Source: Lophius americanus
Lineage: Eukaryota > Chordata > Actinopteri > Lophiiformes > Lophiidae
DNA: 64,000 nucleotides
Reading direction: 5' to 3'
Assembly (NCBI GenBank): GCA_037951165.1
Contig: JBBDHG010000169.1
Coordinates: 352,501-416,500, forward strand
Below the pieces are notes generated by a model. The model did not search any database and was not told the DNA's origin. It saw only the letters and a list, made by a program, of their open reading frames with translations. Shown in pieces: positions 59,501 through 64,000 of the stretch; the first letter of the stretch is position 1, and each line of letters begins with the position of its first letter. Both the position numbers and the translations under genes were made by a program.

Positions 59501-62500
59501 AGATATCCACTCCCACTCTTTACTGCTTGTCTTGAAATTTGCCCAAAAGTTTAGAAATAGAAATAAAAAAAATACACGTCTGGTGTTCTTTGCTGATTCA
59601 TGGATCTTGATGGGTTCCCATGAACCGGTTAATGAATTCTGGTTCCATTACCATTACTCAGTGTTGATAATCTCCTATTCAAACGCTGGTGCTATCTGTA
59701 AAAATGTAACATTAATTCATTCTGGCACAGCTGACGTTTTCAAATGAGGGACGCCAAATGGAATCATTGCGGGACGAAAGGCAAATCCACCCTCCTCCAT
59801 CTTTTTTCATGGAGAAAAAAGATGGAGGAGGGTGGATTCGGCCTGCAGTTTATCACATTTTCACATTTCAACGTTAATATTTTTTAATCTAATGATGGCG
59901 AAGAAGTATCAAGAAGTGTCAGAAAACCGAACATAACCCGTCCATATTCATGAATAAGCATCTTTTGACAACTTTGTTATTTCATGAATAAGATACTACA
60001 AGTGTGACGTACTCTTGACTTAATTATTATCATCCAGTGGCAAATAAGTTATTCACACTTGCATATTTTCAGTATATAATATGCTGAAAAGGTTAATAGC
60101 AAAATTTCACTGGATAACTTTAAAATAAAGGAAGATGCCTATCAACAAATACAAAAGTAGGACAAGTACTACAATCCCTGACATGAATGAATCCAGACTG
60201 ACTCTACAGAATATCTAAAAGCGGTAAAAGAAGTTAAGATCAATGGGGACACATCACTTCAATACTCTCTATCTAAATAACAGCAAGAAAAGAATCTACT
60301 CAGTTTATTATTTGCTCGCTTACCTTGATGCCCTGAGCTGTTGGCAGCTTTATGTGGTTTAAAGGTACATTGGAATAAAAGAGATGGGTAAATCAAAACA
60401 TGCAAAATAAAAACTGTTTCAGCTGGTGAGGAACAAAAGCACAGGGGAGTGGGTGGATTATGTCGGGATGGGTCGTTGTTTTTTGACTATATATATTAAG
60501 TATTTTGTCCTAGACTTGTTGCTGCATCAGCAAATTCCTTCGAACAAGTAGGTTATTCCTTTACCTGACTTATTATCAGAGTTAATGCAAATAAAATACC
60601 TTTATAAACTACCCTCGATCGCTCTATAATGGCAGAAATATTTAATTTCACAATTGAACTGATTAATTCAGTTATTCTGAATTTATCATGAAATAATAAG
60701 AAAGTAAAGCACGTCCTTAAAGTGGAACTGAAATTCTTACCCGATTTCCCTTCCTTCTTTGTTTGTTCTACCAGTCAGCTCTATAATTAAATCATCTATA
60801 TTCAATTTTCTTTAACTACACTAAGCATTTATTCATGGTATTAATTATCTGGAAACATTTTTCACAAAAGTGTCAAAAATCCTTGAAACGTTGTTTCGAG
60901 CTTTGATGAGAAAATAAAGTACGAGCGGTCCTACATAACCTGCGTGTTTTATTTTGTTTAGGAGCTAATAAGTATAAGTTTGTTTATGGTACAAAACAAA
61001 CTTGAAAACGGTTCCAAAACCTGTAAGTGCCGCTGTTGAAGCATAATCATAAGACTCCTCCTCCATAACGCACTAACTCTACGTTTGATTCAGATTAAAC
61101 CAGAAAGGTGTAGTTTAGGTGTGAAAGCAGCATTGATTGAAACTGAAGAATGCAGAGAATTAGAAAACAGTGAGATGCGGGGGACACTGACTTCACGATG
61201 GAAACAATCACGGTTAAACACATCAACAAACACACTGATTTCACCATTTTAACTTACTGTCAGTGTCATCAGCTCATGCTATCATGTCACTGCTATGTAA
61301 TAGCGTATATAGTGTATAATTTATCATTTAAGAGGTTTTTGTTCCATTGTGGTGAATTAACCCTTCAGGATAAAAGGGTTTGCCTGTGACTTTTAATGAC
61401 TTACGTGGCACACAGGAACCAAACTTGTCTGGGAACTCTGATATCAGATCATCGTTGATTCTGTCCTTCATCGGTCCCAGGATTATGACAGGCCTAGCAT
61501 AGTTAACTGCAAAAAAAACAAACAAAAAAACACTTTCTTGTCTTCTGACTGCATGACAATAAATCTGTTTTTGTTATTTTTGTACGTGTTGCACGTGCAA
61601 AGGCCTTTTAATTCTAGTCTATTTCACTCGAAACTTTCAGGCAATAACTAGCAGCAGCTGCAGAAACACTGCAATTATTTTTCTTTTCTAAGTTTCTTAT
61701 TGTATAGTTGAATCACAGTATTAAAAAAAAACCCCACAAAAGGTAATTTTTTAAAATTTATCATTGTATACAACACAATACTGGTCAAAGCTCTATCAGA
61801 AAAAATATATATTTCCAGTCCATAAAATGTATTTGAATCTAAATGATGTATCCTGTGAAGTGATTCCTTACTTTCTTGCCTCAGCACAGGTTCATAGGAG
61901 AGAATCACATCCTCTTGACACCCTGGTGAGGTACATAGGGGAAAATATTGTTAATCTACTGAAATAAACAAAATGACAGAACTATCTAGACGCAACATGC
62001 ATGTAGGCATATAACACAGAACATATCTAGGATATTTCCTGTTTTCCTTAATGATATTGAATAGTATAAAGTATAAAAGTGACATCAAAAGGCGGCTCAT
62101 GCTAAATAAATAATCCCATTGTAAAAAGCAGATCCAATTTTCGAAACTAACCAAATAATTACGTACGTTTTCATCACTTTTAGTGAGTTTATTAGCTTCT
62201 AAATTGATTTGAATTGAATTCATTAAACATCATATGGTGTTTCAACACATTTAGTCATACAGTTATTAAACAGACTCTTGCTTTTATAACTTCCCTTTGC
62301 TGATGTTCAACAAATACGTTTTTTTCCTTCTTCAAATTATGCTTTATCTCTGCTAAGGATGTTGAGGAGTTTGTACGTTTGGATTTAATAAAATTGCAGA
62401 AAATTGCAGAATGCAGAAATTCATAGGAATGATTCCTGCACAAGAAATTCCTCATGACGCTGACCTGGCTAGTAAATGAGGGCTCTCGCCATCAAAAATA

Positions 62501-63744
62501 AGTGTTCTAATACACCTTAACTATTTCCCTGAAATACATTTGAAGGTATATTTCACAATCCCAAAATGTCTAAAGATTTGACGCCAATAAACCATAACAT
62601 CAAATATACAAAGTGAACCAGATACTTAAAACATGTTTCGAGGTCGGAGGTCAAAGGGACATGCTCATAAGCAGAGACGAAACCGTTAAAGGTGTCATGC
62701 AGAGATGCATTAAACACGATCGACAGCTCAGTAAAAGAAGAATACTTCCATACTTTACAGACTCTCACAAGTGGACAATAACTTATAGCATGCACCACTG
62801 GAAATAGGAAAACACACACTGGATAACTTTCAAACTACACAAAGCAGTAAGATAAGCTAACAGAGTTAGCCTTCTTCAAGCACATCAATTCTCCTCCAGG
62901 AGGTTATGATGTCACGTTTGTTTGTGTATGAGCAGGAATACGCAAGAACCACCAAACTCAACTTGATGGACCGATTGGACGGTCGATCACGGAAACCCGT
63001 TATGTCTCCACTGTGTGAAATAATAAAACCTAGATGTCTTCATTGATTATAGTGATCCTGCTTCACCTCTTGTGACAAGGTCAACAAAGGGCCCAACACA
63101 AGCAGCATGCAACACCGCAGGAGGAGGGCAGGCGAGAGACGAGGAATCATTCCCAGAACAACTTACTGAATGTCTTTGTCCCATACCCATCATCACCTAT
63201 GCCCAGGATGTCCTATTGGCGGTCCAGAGAGCACCAGAACAGAAGAGAGAGAGGGGGGAGGACAGCCGCAAGGTAAGCGAGTGGTTTGAGTCAGTTAGAA
63301 GTGGGGGCTGTTGGCATACTGAGCAGCCAGCAGGTGGAGCCAAAGGTAACACGAGAGCCTGCAGGCAGACCAAACCTGAAGATGCTCCGAAAGGAAAATG
63401 GGTCGTACAATATCACCTTACGGGGCCAAATCACATAAGAATAAACAGCAGGGACTCGACATCTCTCCCGCTGACTGATCAGCATCTGAGCCAGTATTAC
63501 CTCTGACTGTGATCCAACAGAAAGAAAGACATCGAAAATGACAGGAAAGAACAGGAAACCTACGGGCGTAAATCCCGTCTCGGCTCTAAATGAGGCCTAA
63601 GCCGACTCTCTGCATGGAAGTACATGTGTGTCCATGAGCTTACTTACGGTCGGAATCACTGCCATCCTGCTCACCCTCTTTGTTCTTGTAGAAAGGGAAC
63701 TTTCGTGTAAAGATGAAACTCTTTTTACGTTTGTCATTGAATGA
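56589..63744 (-). CDS. dlg2: Discs-large MAGUK scaffold, 3' part (DLG2/PSD-93-like)
   Basis: Seven exons on the minus strand: 63648-63744, 61872-61922, 61405-61506, 58680-58852, 58359-58468, 57101-57192, 56589-56695. They give 243 residues and a stop in one frame. The first encodes the HOOK segment SFNDKRKKSFIFTRKFPFYK; the second ILSYEPVLRQE. The rest is the complete guanylate-kinase-like domain, with [74 protein letters not shown] and MNKRLTEEQARKTF, ending GPYIWIPSKEKL. In MAGUKs this domain does not act as a kinase but binds phosphoproteins and links receptors and channels to the membrane cytoskeleton. EFGEFF, IYNHCKQVIEE and IWIPSKEKL favour DLG2 over DLG1, DLG3 and DLG4; paralogue assignment is from memory of the family. 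The PDZ and SH3 exons must lie beyond 64000. No alternative HOOK exon was found between 61922 and 63648. Confidence 0.88.
56925..57073. repeat. (CATC)n array with duplicated block
   Basis: CATC tetramers are interrupted by CTATTCGCC and CACC variants. The block ATCTATTCGCCCATCCATCC, about 65 bp long in full, occurs twice, at about 56962 and 57027. It lies in the dlg2 intron between the last two exons and ends about 28 bases from the donor of the exon at 57101-57192. The dlg2 transcript would read (GATG)n. Confidence 0.92.
57350..57665 (-). mobile_element. LINE 3' end in dlg2 intron
   Basis: On the minus strand this encodes TRSLRSTHSYRLLLPRTKLS, then DRAFCSAAPRLWNALPDHLR and TFKKGLKTFLFSRAY, the C-terminus of an L2-like ORF2, followed by the 3' tail. 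It is the same family as 23545-23790 and the tail fragment at 3149-3196. It reads in the same direction as dlg2 and directly abuts the 12-bp minisatellite. Confidence 0.78.
57689..58145. repeat. 12-bp minisatellite with inverted first unit
   Basis: About 36 copies of GGTTATAAGTTA-type units. Variants fall in blocks: AGTTAGG (57711-57752), AGTTTGG (to about 57870), AGTTAGG again (to about 57950), then AGTTATG/AGCTATG. The array opens with CTTATAACCTAACTTAT, the reverse complement of the next unit and a half, giving 19-bp perfect arms (57689-57707 and 57711-57729) around GTT. It lies in the dlg2 intron between the exons at 57101-57192 and 58359-58468, next to the LINE end. Confidence 0.95.
58957..58979. 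repeat. (ATGCTA)n short tandem repeat
   Basis: Four near-perfect ATGCTA units in the dlg2 intron between the exons at 58680-58852 and 61405-61506. Confidence 0.8.
59784..59838. repeat. Perfect 25-bp inverted repeat (hairpin)
   Basis: The left arm 59784-59808 starts AATCCACCCTCCTCC and the right arm 59814-59838 ends GGAGGAGGGTGGATT. All 25 positions pair around the 5-base centre ATGGA. One arm is a long pyrimidine-rich tract, the other purine-rich. It lies in the 2.55-kb dlg2 intron between the exons at 58680-58852 and 61405-61506. The rest of that intron is AT-rich with no recognised element. Confidence 0.95.
61923..63647. other. dlg2 intron between HOOK exons
   Basis: This is the intron separating the SFNDKRKK exon from the ILSYEPV exon. 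A 435-nt plus-strand open frame at 63072-63506 is GC-richer than its surroundings but has no recognised domain. No alternative dlg exon could be identified on the minus strand. No repeat is recognised. Confidence 0.4.
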
Positions 63745-64000
63745 CTGTGAAGGGAGAGAAAGCATGTGGCAAACAGGTACATCTGTCACGTTCATGCAGA
63801 CAAACAACCGCTGCATAAAGTGAGACATCAAGAAGTACTGTAATAATTCAGGTTAGATTGAAGGAGAAATCAGAAGTGAGGACTTTCATGTGCCACCCTG
63901 TTAAAAAAACACTGGTGTAAAATAGATAAAGTTGAAAAGGAGCCGTCTATGGTCAACTTTAAAAATGAAGTTGGACAATTTGCATCATTTCCTCCACACA
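63745..64000. other. dlg2 intron running off the window
   Basis: The sequence upstream of the SFNDKRKK exon acceptor (CTTCACAG) is AT-rich intron. The SH3-encoding exons expected next are not reached before the window ends. Confidence 0.6.

Noticed and set aside
60321..60380. Possible extra dlg2 exon with donor AAG/GTAAGC on the minus strand
   Set aside because: No convincing acceptor at a sensible distance, no DLG-like peptide, and the flanking exons already join in phase without it.

Overview
This window looks like vertebrate, specifically teleost fish, nuclear DNA. The protein-coding genes are split into short exons with GT-AG borders, the encoded proteins are vertebrate orthologues, and the gaps hold repeats typical of fish genomes (tRNA-headed SINE-like elements, L2- and RTE-type LINE ends, Tc1-type remnants, minisatellites). 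Introns of roughly 0.1-3.5 kb suggest a moderately compact genome, perhaps a percomorph; that last step is inference.

Three genes are supported. (1) akt2, plus strand, complete: 13 coding exons from 7976 to 14993, 479 residues, with PH domain, AGC kinase domain, activation-loop Thr307 and hydrophobic-motif Ser472. (2) bbx (bobby sox HMG-box factor), minus strand, complete coding region: 14 exons from 38192 down to 22997, 880 residues, with probable non-coding leader exons near 39.7, 43.5 and 44.3 kb and two CpG-rich candidate promoter zones (39.9-41.1 and 43.8-44.5 kb). (3) The 3' end of a DLG-family MAGUK, closest to dlg2, minus strand: seven exons from 63744 down to 56589 covering the HOOK region and the whole guanylate-kinase-like domain; the rest of the gene lies beyond the right edge. 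akt2 and bbx converge tail to tail; bbx and dlg2 run in the same direction. The genes act in different settings (PI3K-PKB signalling, chromatin or transcription control, synaptic or junctional scaffolding), and I see no sign that they form a functional unit.

Region by region: 1-7.8 kb is akt2 5' flank with SINE and LINE fragments and a 20-bp hairpin minisatellite (3.56-3.96 kb). 7.9-16.4 kb is akt2. 16.4-23.0 kb is intergenic with decayed repeats. 23.0-44.5 kb is bbx, including an old L2-type LINE in its second coding intron. 44.5-56.6 kb is a repeat-rich intergenic stretch dominated by a 2.95-kb minisatellite (about 147 copies of a 20-bp unit). 56.6-64.0 kb is the dlg2 3' end, whose introns hold CATC repeats, a 12-bp minisatellite, a LINE end and a perfect 25-bp hairpin.

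I found no undescribed enzymatic or defence system. The more unusual signals are structural: two unrelated minisatellites that both have 20-bp units with internal dyad symmetry, a minisatellite that opens with an inverted unit, a perfect 55-bp inverted repeat in a dlg2 intron, and a repeat fragment that reaches a bbx splice donor.
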